Of a stretch of 64,000 nt of DNA, positions 1 through 10,984 are shown one piece after another. The notes below the pieces were generated by a model. It saw nothing but the letters and a program-made list of their open reading frames with translations, searched no databases and had not been told where the DNA came from. Location of the stretch: contig JACCGJ010023307.1 in the NCBI GenBank assembly GCA_013407085.1, forward strand, positions 52,054 through 116,053, in the 5' to 3' direction. The position numbers were made by a program, and so were the translations under genes. Every line of letters begins with the position of its first letter. The stretch's first letter is position 1. The DNA is from Atriophallophorus winterbourni (taxonomy: Eukaryota; Platyhelminthes; Trematoda; Plagiorchiida; Microphallidae).

Positions 1-1134
1 AAATTTACACTCTTTTTCAAAAGGTGGTTACACGACGTTTCTGGCGAAAATCTTTTTTTAATTTTAAACAGCTGTAAGCCAGAAGATGAGGTTAACCCGG
101 GTTAGGGTGTATAATTAGTAGGTTCATCGACATTATTCAACACATTTCACTTGCTTGCTTTAAAAGCTCGCGATAGCGTTACTCGTGGATTAGATGAATA
201 AATTTGTGTCTTGAAGCAAACTAACCCACGGACATTGATAGAAAGCTGGATCGTATCAATTATTTATTTGATCACGTTTCCTTCTCGACCGTTGAGGAAT
301 AAGGCTTTGACATCAGGTCTCAGTGTTGAGACCCCAGTCTTAAAAAGGAAGTCGGTTGTGAGAAGGTTTACTAAGGTTTCCTAATATCCGATTGTGAGTA
401 GTGCTCAACACTCAAAAGTTTGAAGATTTCACCAGAAATTGTCGAAATAAATATATGGAACAATAATCTGGTTTGATAAATAGTAACATGTGTTCCTATG
501 AATTTTTGGGTTAGTATTCATTTATTATGCATTCAGTTCAAAAATAATCACTCGGAATTTATCGGTTGGAAACTTTGCTTTCGATTTGTTTCATGTATGT
601 AGTGTAGCACGTTAAGTGATAACCGCAAAAACGTTTGTCTCAGTTTCATGTGTTAGGTTTGATTGATTTTAAAACCATTTGGCAAAACCTCGCAACAATA
701 ATATAGCGAACATAAGATTTGATATCCGGGAAACTTACCGTAAAACTGAGCATTTTCTAGATTAAAGAGAAGTTTGAATTATTTAACGATCTCTAAGGGA
801 TAAATGTACAAAAATCAGTGTTGTTTTAAAATATTGTGAATATGATGTATGCTAGGACTTACGAGAAAACAAAACACAATACATTGAAATATTAGTTACA
901 ATAGGTTATTGCATTTGCGGTGCTAATGCTCAATACTAATGTTGAAATTAGATAAATTGCCATGTGTGAAGTTCTTTCCTCAGAGTAGCTATCCTATTTA
1001 ACCGTTCCCACTTTGTACGTAGTCGCAGAATTTCAGACGTCATTCCAGATTTTTACAAACACAATATTCGCTATACCTAATAGTACACTTGATTCATGCA
1101 TCTCATTATAACTCGATATTTCACAATAATTATA

Positions 1135-1136
<2 letters not shown>
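1..1136. other. No gene recognised (intron or intergenic)
   Basis: AT-rich sequence with no open frame, RNA gene or repeat that I can recognise. If the minus-strand exon at 1343-1589 is real, this stretch would hold its downstream intron or 3' end. Confidence 0.4.

Positions 1137-1173
<37 letters not shown>
1137..1173. repeat. (TA)n microsatellite
   Basis: About 18 perfect TA dinucleotides. Confidence 0.95.
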
Positions 1174-1179
<6 letters not shown>

Positions 1180-1342
1180 GATTCCGTCTTACAGTGAGCT
1201 TCATATAGACAATAATGTTCAGAAGTAACGGGTTACTCGTAGAAAAAGCAAAATAAATTGAAAGATTATGTTCGAGTATGAGAGCCTTATTGTTCTTAGA
1301 TTTATTGTCACACAACTTTGGAAATGGAAAAAATGTACCCAC

Positions 1343-1589
1343 CGTAGTCTTTATCCATCTTATACTCGAAATTTCGCACACATTCAGAACCGACGGGAAA
1401 ATCGTTTTTGCGTAACCAAATTGCGGTTTGATGCCATCGTTCCGGATAGCCGGAGAAGAGAAAGGCTTTGCTTTTTGTCACATTCCATGCATTCACGAAC
1501 CATTCGAACGCAATTGCATCAGACAGGAGTTTTGGTTCTTGGTTCAAAACAAAACTCCACCTTTTGTATAACTGAATGTCTTTCACCAC
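1343..1589 (-). CDS. Candidate coding exon, unknown protein
   Basis: The minus strand is open for about 80 codons with a globular, Trp-rich composition (motifs such as FEWFVNAW and FSGYPERW, then MDKDYG). An acceptor-like AG follows TTTTGA at 1590-1592; a second AG would start the exon at 1571. A donor GTGGGT follows GACTACG at 1337-1342. The exon would start in phase 0 and end after one base of a codon. I do not recognise the family. It lies on the same strand as the exons at 5.8-8.6 kb and could be their downstream continuation. The case rests on composition and splice signals only. Confidence 0.4.
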
Positions 1590-1974
1590 CTTCAAAACAT
1601 GAATAAACTTTAAACGAACGCCGTTTTTGAAATGTCATGGAAAGTGTATAGGAGCGATTAGTTATTGCAATGAAATTGAATTTTGAACATAATTTGATTA
1701 TCAAGTTAGACGATGCACAGATCATTACAGTATTGCTCGTTTACTCCAACGGTCAAAACGGTATTTTAACTGAAAGCGTTTATATTTATTTACATCACTC
1801 ATGCCACTTAAACCTAGTCACGTTTGAAGATTTTATGTGTGCCACAAATCAAGCTAGTTTGTGCAGATGGACTAAATTATATTGCATGTGTCTCTGTGAC
1901 TTGACACACCTAGAATTTGATTTAGCTAATAGTTTGACGTTGTGATGTACGCTTAAACCATTACATCATTTTAT
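1590..1974. other. No gene recognised
   Basis: A plus-strand open frame of about 90 codons (1670-1945) overlaps this stretch. It has no recognisable domain and AT-rich codon content, so I do not call it. Confidence 0.35.
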
Positions 1975-2735
1975 TTATATTGTTTCAACCGTTGCGGATA
2001 ACCTCTCGCTGGGCACGGATATTTATAAGAGAATTCACAGAGCAGCGGTCATTTTGTCCCGATTAAACTCTCGTGTTTTGGGTAACCGCAAGTTGACTGT
2101 AAACACAAAGATGATAGTATATAGCGCGTGAGTACTAAATGCTATACAGTACGACAGTGAAACCTGGACCACTCACGCAAGACACGAACTTGAGTTATAT
2201 GCTTTCCGTCTACGAAGAACCCATCATATCTTAAACATATCATGGTTAATGCTGAAATGTTTTCAAATGCAGGTCTACGGAGCATGTTTCCCTTATTACG
2301 GCACGCCGCTTGCAGTGGCTAGGTCATATCTAAAGAATGGAAAATGGTATATTTTCTATAGATTAAATGTTTTGTGAGTTGTAATTATGAAGTCAACCAT
2401 TGAACGGAACGTACTTGCGGTGCAAAAACGTTTGCAAAAAAGACATAAAAGCTGTTTTTAATTTACCTGTTAGTTTGGTTAATCGCTCACATTGGATGCA
2501 TTGTGTGAAGCGTCGTTTGCAAGCTGATGTGTAGCAGACATAGGTATTGGCAACGGAATACAGATCACGCCGTCGGCGTGGAACTGGCGCCCCACAAACT
2601 AGTACTAACCATCGTTGCAAGCGCAGCGGGATAGATTGCAACCCGAAATCTTACGGCCTATTCATTCAAAAGCTGTAGAACATGAAACTTTATACAACTG
2701 TGATGTACATCCAATGTCTACATCGGCGAACAGAT
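1975..2735 (+). mobile_element. Decayed 3' part of a non-LTR retrotransposon (C2H2-tailed LINE)
   Basis: This stretch aligns by eye with the better-preserved LINE at 58036-59743, from the region coding TIADNLSLDMEINKRIGRAA through the YGSETW motif to the C-terminal region and 3' UTR. It is broken by stops and frameshifts and lacks the reverse transcriptase core. The 3' end retains the GATGTACATCCA stretch seen at the ends of the copies near 48.1 and 59.7 kb. The product of an intact copy would be an endonuclease/reverse transcriptase; this one is a 5'-truncated fossil. Confidence 0.85.
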
Positions 2736-3179
2736 TAACAACCGAACTACTGTAATGTACAGAGCGCTAATTCATTAAGTTTCCCTTACCGACTACCACA
2801 CTTGGTCAGACATAACTTGTTTGCCAAAATGAAACGTTATTCTGATCTAACCTATTTGAATGCACCCAACTTTCATTTTCATGAAAATAAGTTTTAAATT
2901 TGGTTAGCATCATGCAGTGAAATAAAGTGATGATAACATTAAACGTTCAAGATTTCTTGGGAACCACATTACATTCAACTCATTTAATTAGATGATGTAA
3001 GTTGCTGATCTAGTCTTAAGAGTTTAATATATAAACTACAGACCGAGGTTCACGAGATCGGAACACGTTAAGCAGAAATTAGCTCTAATATTTGGACGGT
3101 CCTGGTTCAAGTCCTACCGTGTTTACACATATCGTTAAACGTTCAAAACACAGATCAGTGTGTATGTAAATTTGACAAC
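2736..3179. other. No gene recognised
   Basis: AT-rich spacer between two LINE fossils. A GGTTCAAGTCC string near 3109 resembles a tRNA B box but has no tRNA fold around it. Confidence 0.35.
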
Positions 3180-3530
3180 ATTTATATAAGGGTATCTAAC
3201 TTGGACAGTATAGCGATTGGTTTTAACATATTTTAGCGCAGTGTAAGCTAATCGTTCATTCTAAACTTAGCTTTCCTTATACGATGTGGTGTTTAGTAAA
3301 ACTAGTCAATGAAGATGAATATACGATCAGCATCATTTACCGCTCGACATCATCCGAAAGCTCATTCAATGATAAGCAAATCGAATCCTTGCAACACACC
3401 ATAAGATGCCGGACTACGCAATTGCTGATCATTGGCGACTTTAATCTCCCGCAAGAGGTTAGCACTCAGTGCATTCGATTGAATATAAATTCAAGAATGC
3501 TATTGAAATCCGCATATTGTAACCGGAATT
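3180..3530 (+). mobile_element. Fossil endonuclease fragment of a CR1-like LINE
   Basis: The frame at 3284-3532 reads YTISIIYRSTSS and, about 40 residues later, LLIIGDFNLPQ. GDFN[LY]P is the signature of the APE-type endonuclease domain at the N-terminus of CR1/jockey-type ORF2 proteins. The frame ends soon afterwards and no reverse transcriptase follows, so only the endonuclease part survives. Confidence 0.6.
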
Positions 3531-5755
3531 AATTTCATATAAAATGTGTAGTTTGTGTAAACATCATCGTTAGATTATATCTCGCACACCACGAACAAAC
3601 GTATACAAAACTCGACTTCTTGCCTATTTTGAACGTAATTGGTAATGTTTGCCTAAATACTTATTGTTACTTCTATTGTTTATCAAATTATACGACGCGC
3701 TGGTTTCTGATATCTTCATATTTTGTCCCCAATAGCTGTCCCCTGAGCTGCATCGCCATCCAGCCGAACCGCTGGGCAACAACACAGGAACGGTACAATC
3801 ATCTTGTAAAACGGCTGCGCATTAAACAATACATTTGTTTACCGATAACCCGCTACGAATTCATATTCATATTAATGAAGATCATTATTTGTGTGTGTGC
3901 AGAAACATTATTAATACAAGTATTACAATATTGTTGAACGTACACCTGTGGAATGATTCAGATTAATAAGCAATCAAACAAATGATTATTTACTATATCA
4001 ATGTTTGAAACAAAACATGTTAAATTATCTACCTTATAAGCTTCTCAAATAGTCTCTCATCAATCGGTATTGAGCATCTTGTATTATTAATCAATATTTA
4101 AACTTTTATGAATATATCTAGTTAAATTGATGCTGATATCCTTCAAGTGACTTGGATGCAACGTCCAAACAAGAAATTGCGTGACCCTGTAAACGGTATA
4201 TTTACACTGTTTGATGATGGCGGTTACATCATTCCACCGAATGAATAAAATGTAATAACTTACATCATTAATAATTCCCGATTTCATAAGGCTGTTCAAC
4301 CCTATATTGGTAGGTTTCCCCCCCACACATGTATGAGATAGCATCGCGTATGCTGGTTAATTTGGAAAATGAATTAGCACAAATACTTTCTATGAAACTA
4401 TGAGAAATACAGCAGCAGGTTTTTCGAGTATTTTAGGAAGTTGCACAAATTAAATATATATTTTTGAATATCAGATAATGTTGCTCTGGACATTAAACCT
4501 ATATTTCGGTGACGGTTTGTTAAAAACAATGTTAAAAAACAATGTGAATCCTTCCCTTTCATGACCTTTTGTCACGCTATCCTCCAAAATAACACTGTAT
4601 TTCATGAGAAATCTGGGTATTACGGATTCAAGTCAACTCAAAACTTAGTTTTTGTTCTTTTCATTTTAAAATGTTTTGAAAGGATTGATTAGTAGTCGCT
4701 ATGAAAATGGAATTCGAAGCAATCTGGTAGAGCAGATTTTGGTAACATTTCTCCTACAACATATACAATTACTCCGGCCAGAATAAGTAACTGGAATGAA
4801 TATCACTCAGTCCACCAACATTATTCGTCTACCGCTTGCAACCTTTTCGTTTTACTTACCCTATTTGTAAAGATAATGCCTACTAGCGTCAACGAAGATA
4901 CAAAACCCAACAGGAATTTATGTACTATGGTGCTTTATAAGTCGATATTTCATATGCGCGTTCAATAGATGTATCGTTTTCGTCAAGATATATTGATGTT
5001 AGTTGAGCGTTTGCCAACAACACGGAAATATGTTGCGAATAAAATTTTTAAACTAATAGAGTATATCAAATGTATGGCTCGCGAAAGATTTTCGTTTACA
5101 AAAGCTTAGGTGTATATTCCCTTCAAATATTATCATGCATGGATGAGTTAGGCGATCTTAGATATATAAAAAGCCCAGTATGAAGTGAATCCGACAATGA
5201 ATGTTTGAAAATAGATTGTTGGAGCAAGATAGTACAACAACGTGTCACTTTTTCGATACATTAATAAAAATATTGTTTTCGTAATTACAATTTCTAGATG
5301 TCAAAATATATCATTATGCGGAATATCGCAACGACCAATCAAAAACTTAGTCACTTTGTGAGAAATTCATATATCGATGAAAGAAATATTTATTCACAGC
5401 CACCGAAACCAGTCATGAACGGCATTTTACATCGCTGCATGATGGTATACGATGATACGTCCTGGAAATGTTGCTAGCGATGATTTTAAAAGTCATAACA
5501 ACCGAATATTTAGCAATATATATAAGGTCAATATGATTCATGTGACAATGAAAATTAGTTTATCCTACTTTATTTATTTTTTTAAAGGAAATCGCTTCGC
5601 ATTGCACGTACTCAATTGTGGATTATCCCATGTTCCTTTATATTCTGCGGAACGATAAAAATTGATAATTTTAAACTCATAAAATAATGTATTTAAATTT
5701 CAAAATAAACTTCGCTAAATAAAATTGTTGCAGGCTATGTCACCAACTTCCTCAC
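3531..5755. other. No gene recognised
   Basis: More than 2 kb of AT-rich sequence, probably intronic if the flanking minus-strand exons belong to one gene. Open frames at 3620-3937 (+) and 4087-4344 (-) show no domain. A strong minus-strand donor (GTAAGT) lies near 4252, but the exon it would close, read from the nearest AG, is 28 bp and does not fit the neighbouring phases. Confidence 0.35.
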
Positions 5756-5928
5756 CATCTGAAATATAATTCTTCGGTTGCATATCATGCATTGTAAACA
5801 TAAAGAAAGAATTTCATTTGAGCAATCTGTTAATGAGGTTCCGACATACAACACACACAAAACATTGCTTTGACATTTCGTTGTATGATATGATCTATCT
5901 TGAGTTCTATTGAACTGAGAATTTCTAC
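5756..5928 (-). CDS. Candidate Cys-rich coding exon, unknown protein
   Basis: On the minus strand an acceptor (CCATCTTCAG, 5929-5931) precedes 173 open bases ending at a donor GTGAGG (5750-5755). The frame needs one base from the previous exon, ends in phase 0, and encodes a Cys-rich segment containing LCLQCMICNRR. An end in phase 0 would join correctly to the candidate at 1343-1589. The link to the exon at 7830-7906, which ends in phase 0, would need one more exon that I have not found. Confidence 0.3.
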
Positions 5929-6081
5929 CTGAAGATGGAGTTATTAACAATCTAGTCGTACTTCATATGATCAGCATTTTATAAAATGTCTTTTTTCATG
6001 ATAACCCATGAAACTATCTACTTGTACTGGATGAATTTACGATTAATTTACATGTATAACGATATATATTTTATGTTCTAC

Positions 6082-6168
6082 TGTGTATACAGCGCGTGTG
6101 AAATATATACCTCACTGTACGGCAGTGAAACATGGTCCATGCAATCAAGACATGAATGGACATTGAAT
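6082..6168 (+). mobile_element. Short LINE fragment (YGSETW region)
   Basis: Encodes YSAC, LYGSETW and SRHEWTLNA in one frame. This matches the segment just after the RT domain of the LINE at 58036-59743. It fuses directly to an unrelated CR1-type RT piece, which creates a chimeric open frame. Confidence 0.6.
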
Positions 6169-6510
6169 GCATCCTTCAATCATAAAACCGGCAAATGTCC
6201 TGGGCCAGATGGACTAACAAATCTAATATTGAAGCAATGTGCGAATGTTCTTTACCAAACACTCACGCAAATGTACAAGCAAACACTTTCGCATATGTTT
6301 GATTACTCCTGATTGGGAACGAGAAAAAAATAACTCGTATCTTTCTAATTACCAACCAGTTATTCTGTTACCTGTTATTTTCAATTTAATTGAGCGCCTC
6401 ATTGTTGACTCTCTAATAAAACATCTTAAGCATGTGCAATTGCTTTCGAGGAAACTGTACGGATTTAGACGGATTTATTCCTATTTATATAATTTGTGAA
6501 TGCTTTTAGA
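6169..6510 (+). mobile_element. Fossil CR1-like reverse transcriptase N-terminal fragment
   Basis: Two overlapping frames together show the start of a CR1/jockey RT domain: KCPGPDGLTNLILK, then after a frameshift SNYQPVILLPVIFNLIERLI and KLYGFRR. These correspond to the family's K.PGPDGI, NYRPISLL and GFR motifs. The catalytic motifs further on are absent. Confidence 0.7.
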
Positions 6511-7829
6511 TGATTGGCAAAATCGATAGATAAACGGCGAGCAATAATCTTTCGTTACATTAATTGCATCAAAGCATTTGATATTGCAAACCAAAGATTA
6601 ATATTGCTGATGCTTGTAAGGCACATTCTCGATGAAGATTGTTGAATTGTGTAAAACGTTGTTCAAAAAAACCCACTATTTACAGACTTGGTCACGTGCT
6701 TTAATAAAACCAGTTGCAGCAACCAGCCAACTTCCTCGATGTATAATCCTTGCTACGATTCTCTCTCTGGTTGATGTCAATGAAGTACCGGAAATTTTTT
6801 GATGTAAAATTTCATTATTTACGTACGAATAAATGATATGGCGTTGCATCAATAACTCAGAAGACTGCTTCCCATCACTATATCACTGTTCACTATTGAT
6901 TGATGAAGAACAAACTCCCATTTTACTTCTACAAATGCAGGCTGATGTAAATTCCAAAGAAATGTCGCAAATGATTTATTGGTTCACATCTCATTGAGAA
7001 TTAATGCAAAGATAAATATTTGATTACTGTCATGTTAATGTCAACACGGGTGCCTAATATACTCGAACGGGTATTTGGGAAATATTTTAAAAATTTCTTT
7101 CAAGATATTTTGAAGGATTATGATTGCAAATATCGAGACCAGTCATGAACCTAGCTGTGCATTCATGGTGTACGTGATTCAAATATGATGTAGAACGTAT
7201 GCACAATAGTCATCACTGCAAAAGAGCATGCGAATCAATCCTTATAAAAAGTGGATAGCTCCTTTGAATGTGTTCCCCATTCCCAATCGATGAATCAGAA
7301 TAGACTTTATTTCAATTTGAAAACCATTTCTATGCCCCGAAAGGGAATAAGCGAATTCGTAAAAGCAATTAGCGGACCAAGAATATAAACTGGTACGAAC
7401 CGATTCGCGCCTGAAATATTTTACTTTGAACGGTTTGGCATATATTGTTGCTCACTGCACTAGCTTGACAGACTTTAAACCTACATTAGACGACTTTACA
7501 TCGAATACTTTGTTTGCAAAATACGTATACACTGTTCAACGTAACTGCTCATATTGTTCATACATGGCCATTGAAAATGTTACCATTATATGGTTATTAT
7601 TAAGTTCGGTTGTTTTTTTAGAACGTCAACATTCTTGAATTTCTATGACACAATATCAAAACATTCTAGCCTGTAGCTTTGCATATTAGTATGAAAATCT
7701 ACCTAATTCCAGGTAGGAATAATACATCGCATGATTGGACATTCTGACTCAAAATGAATTGAATCATGAAACTGAAGCATAGAATTTATTATGGCAAAAC
7801 AAAGACCCATGTGTCTGCGCGAAACTAAC
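6511..7829. other. No gene recognised (probable intron)
   Basis: AT-rich, with no convincing domain on either strand. A possible 44-bp minus-strand exon near 7700-7743 has a weak donor and a phase that does not match its neighbours. Confidence 0.35.
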
Positions 7830-7906
7830 GTAAGTAGAACAAATGTAGAATCTGTGTATCCATACACCATTAAAATAAGCAATTTGAGTGATGTCATACA
7901 GAATAC
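7830..7906 (-). CDS. Coding exon of an unidentified minus-strand gene
   Basis: The acceptor CAGTCCCCCTCAG (AG at 7907-7908) is a clear polypyrimidine/AG site, and the donor is GTTAGT (7824-7829). The preceding exon ends with a single C; joined to this exon it gives CGT and the frame continues as RILYDITQIAYFNGVW. The length of 77 bp (2 + 75) ends in phase 0. The three exons at 7.8-8.6 kb keep one open frame across two junctions, the best internal support for a host gene in the window. Family unknown. Confidence 0.6.
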
Positions 7907-8226
7907 CTGAGGGGGACTGAAGTTAATTGAGTGAATGTGTGTTTATCTAAGGAGAACAGTTCCGTCCATGCTCATTTGTTTACAAACAAGCCACCGAATG
8001 TAAGCGAGTGAGGCATTTTCAGTTGTTTATAAGGTTATTCGCAGCATCCTCATGAAAATTTGAATGGAGCAAATAAATGTTATGCCACATGAATCGTGTT
8101 CCATCATGCTCACCGGTTTTAATTATCCAGACAAATAATCATTAATACATGTTGTTCAATTCGAATGACTTATCGAACCTATAGTCTCGATATTCCTGAA
8201 CGACATCAAAAGAAGAAGCAACTCAC

Positions 8227-8443
8227 GTTGATTGAATTCCAACAAACTGGATGTAATTGTGATCACATTGTAGTTATTTTGACGATATATGCTCTTAATT
8301 TCCATTCGTAGCTTCATGGGTTCCTCATCGGATGGTACATGGTTCGTGGTTAATCTGATTCGTAACAAATATTTGTCATCATCCATCAAGTTCATGAATC
8401 CAATCAGTTTGCAGTTGATTATTTGTTGGGGGCGCGGCATTAT
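8227..8443 (-). CDS. Coding exon of an unidentified minus-strand gene
   Basis: 217 bp are open from a phase-0 start (IMPRPQQIINCK) to a single trailing C, with donor GTGAGT at 8221-8226 and acceptor AG at 8444-8445, just after a GT/TA-rich tract. It encodes mixed alpha/beta-looking sequence including DDDKYLLRIRLTTNHVPSD and YNVITITSSLLEFNQ. The codons look far more protein-like than the background. Phase matches the exons on both sides. I do not recognise the domain. Confidence 0.65.
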
Positions 8444-8455
8444 CTATATCGTGTA

Positions 8456-8483
8456 GACACACACACACATATATATATATATA
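8456..8483. repeat. (CA)n(TA)n microsatellite
   Basis: A short CA run followed by a TA run, inside the intron that would precede the 8227-8443 exon. Confidence 0.9.
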
Positions 8484-8546
8484 ATGAATAGATCTTGTGT
8501 TAATACAGAGTACTTCTTAGTAATTATTAAATATCGTCAAACTTAC

Positions 8547-8641
8547 GTCACATGATAGTTCCGAAAGAACTGTTTCCAGTGTACCCAAGAGTTGAGCTTC
8601 TTCAATCTTTGGAGAATTATCTATTTCCAATATCATTTCAA
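8547..8641 (-). CDS. Coding exon of an unidentified minus-strand gene
   Basis: The acceptor is TTTTCCTCTCGTCCAAAG (AG at 8642-8643) and the donor is a canonical GTAAGT (8541-8546). The 95 bases read as two bases completing a codon and then 31 codons, from EMILEIDNSPKIEEA to LSELSCD, ending in phase 0, which joins cleanly to the 217-bp exon. The entry phase (two bases needed) is the same as that of all the micro-exon candidates further upstream, so this could be the first large exon after a micro-exon series. Confidence 0.6.
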
Positions 8642-8847
8642 CTTTGGACGAGAGGAAAATATGAAATATATAGATTCAAGACTCCAAAAGTTGTAAATTT
8701 TTTAGCTTGAAATAAAATAACAAATCATGTCAATAGTGGCTTCTGTTCACACGAATTCAGAATCCACACAAAAATTCAGTGAAATAATCAAATCTAATCG
8801 GAATCCCAAACAATACTAATTTGAGTGCTTTGCACCACTCATAATCA

Positions 8848-8930
8848 ATGACCCGGTTCGTAACGTTTGCGCTTATCAGAAACAGACAGAAGGATCAGAA
8901 TCCACATGCGTTTGACACATTGCAGAAAAC
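8848..8930 (-). repeat. Degenerate hammerhead-bearing repeat (family 1)
   Basis: Read on the minus strand, this matches the repeat at 23971-24050: a CGCATGTGG/GATTCTGATCC stretch, then CTGATAAG, a short hairpin-like GCGC...GTTA, then CGAAC and CGGGTC. Both catalytic blocks are damaged (CTGATGA to CTGATAA; GAAA to GAAC), so self-cleavage is not expected. Confidence 0.6.
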
Positions 8931-10984
8931 ATAAATTATTTCTTGTCGAAAGCCAATTTCAGATAAGGTCGATACGACCAACCTGTTCAATTCAATGAGC
9001 CGACACTCATGTGCTGTTCAATCACACACTTCGCTTTTATCACTGGGAAACAAAACGAAAAAACTTCCTAATAAATATTCAATCATCTAACAATGCGCAA
9101 GTTTAGGCAGTTCCAGCACGTCCTAATAATCATGAAGCAGTGGAGAAACAAACACGAATGTTAGGCTTAGCATGCGCAGATTGATTTGACCAAAAACATT
9201 CGAAATTAGTTAGTTCGGGCATAGTACTTTGTCCCTAAGAGTTATTTAATGCTTTATTGAATTTCCCACACATCAGTTTGATATTGAAGGTGTAAAGTAT
9301 AAGCACCATGATTATTTGCGAGAACTTAAAATCTCACTTTTAACATCAACAAATGTTTTTAATTTATGAACATTCATTCAGACCAATCTTCATCACAAAA
9401 CGTTTCCAGAGCAACCAGCTTGAAACCAATAATGTGTGTGTATCAGGGCTACCGTAACAAAATTTCTCCGGTTTTTATCAACGCTTTGTGCACATTAAAA
9501 GCAATATATATATATATATATATATAGTTTTATGAATCAGCCTTGACCTCGGAACAACTCTCGTTCATGGCTGACACATTGTTTAGAAAAAAATGGAATA
9601 TTAGCTTGCAAAATATAATTGCTTAAGATGAGCAATTCGAAAACAACGACTGATTTCAATTTGAGGAAATGAATATGAATTATATATGATTTCAAAATCA
9701 ATAATAGCTTCAATTTCTATCAAACACAAAAAAACAGGAATGATTTCGGGCTCTTTACATTCATCGGGTCGGGACAGAGTAACCCGAATTCAAATATATT
9801 GAAACAGTTGATTAATTTTGAAAGACTCGAAAGTTAGCCTCTGGTATATAAGTTTGCATAATCAGGACATTCTATCATTTATGTCCATGCATACTTAGAT
9901 ATTAGATTATTAGTTTTGGCATTGTCCCGTAAACGTCGAGTATTTAAATGTTGCATTGTTTTCCGCCATTACATGTACGAAAGAATATTGATTGTTGTGG
10001 ACCATTAGAAATTGCGGTCTACGCACAAAATTATTTTTTCCAAACATTAATTTATTCCCAAATCGATTCGTAAAAAAATATTCTACACATAATTTTCGTT
10101 TTTAATTTAGATTAAACAGGAAGATATGCATTGTAGATACATTTGCTGCTTGCGTGTGGTCACTTCACCTAAGAGAACGGCTCAAGTTTGCTTTCTTAGG
10201 GTTCGACACGATAATTTCCACCTCGTACACACTCCATGTTTCAGTCGACCATTTATGATATAGTTGTACCAACCCTGCCAGCTTTTAAAGGAATATGACC
10301 GCCAGAAATGTAGACAATTTTGTAGAAATTTATATTACGTTTTGCGACAATGTCAAGCCACCTTAAATCAATGAGTTTCTCATTAAATCCTAGAGCTTGA
10401 GTTCATCAAATCTCACTCAAAATCAGAAAGATTTGCGAGTTTATAAGGATGAATGACTTTTTGCTTGAAAGCATGCAACATGCAGGCTACATTTCCAATT
10501 AAAAATCATTACTAGATACGAGAAATGGTGTCTCTGTGTGAATATGAAGCAAAGTACTGGTTGAATCAATGAGTATACCTCGAGCATAGGATTTAAAAAT
10601 GATCTACATAACATGGAGATTTTTAAATTCCTATTTTCGGATTAGGAGGGTCTATTCCAACAGGAAATGCTTGGATAAACGTGTAATTTGAGAAGACTCT
10701 AAATATAACCAAATTCCGTTAATTTAACGAGGGAATTTTCTAAGAAGTCCTGACTGACATGTGTTTAATAATGATAGAGTCAGCATAATTTATTATAGCA
10801 ATGTTGTTGTTTGGATATCACCGTATGAGTTGTTAAGACCAGCCGTCTAACATGCACCTAATATTTACATCAAATTTCACAGCTGTAGAAAATATCGTTT
10901 ATAAACCTCCAATCGGACAACGTGATTACGTTGTTTCAGAATTTAAGTAATTTTGTAGAGCTGGGCGCAATATTGAAGCGTCGA
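8931..10984. other. No gene recognised (probable intron)
   Basis: AT-rich. A (TA)n run lies at 9503-9526. I found no domain-bearing frame and no splice-bounded exon consistent with the minus-strand gene. Confidence 0.35.
9503..9526. repeat. (TA)n microsatellite
   Basis: About 12 TA dinucleotides. Confidence 0.95.

Noticed and set aside
100..112. Telomere-like TTAGGG
   Set aside because: Single occurrence in unrelated sequence, no array.
3100..3125. tRNA-like B box (GGTTCAAGTCC)
   Set aside because: No acceptor stem, D arm or matching T stem can be formed around it.
4252..4300. 28-bp minus-strand exon with a GTAAGT donor
   Set aside because: Not a multiple of three, would enter in a phase unlike its neighbours, weak acceptor.
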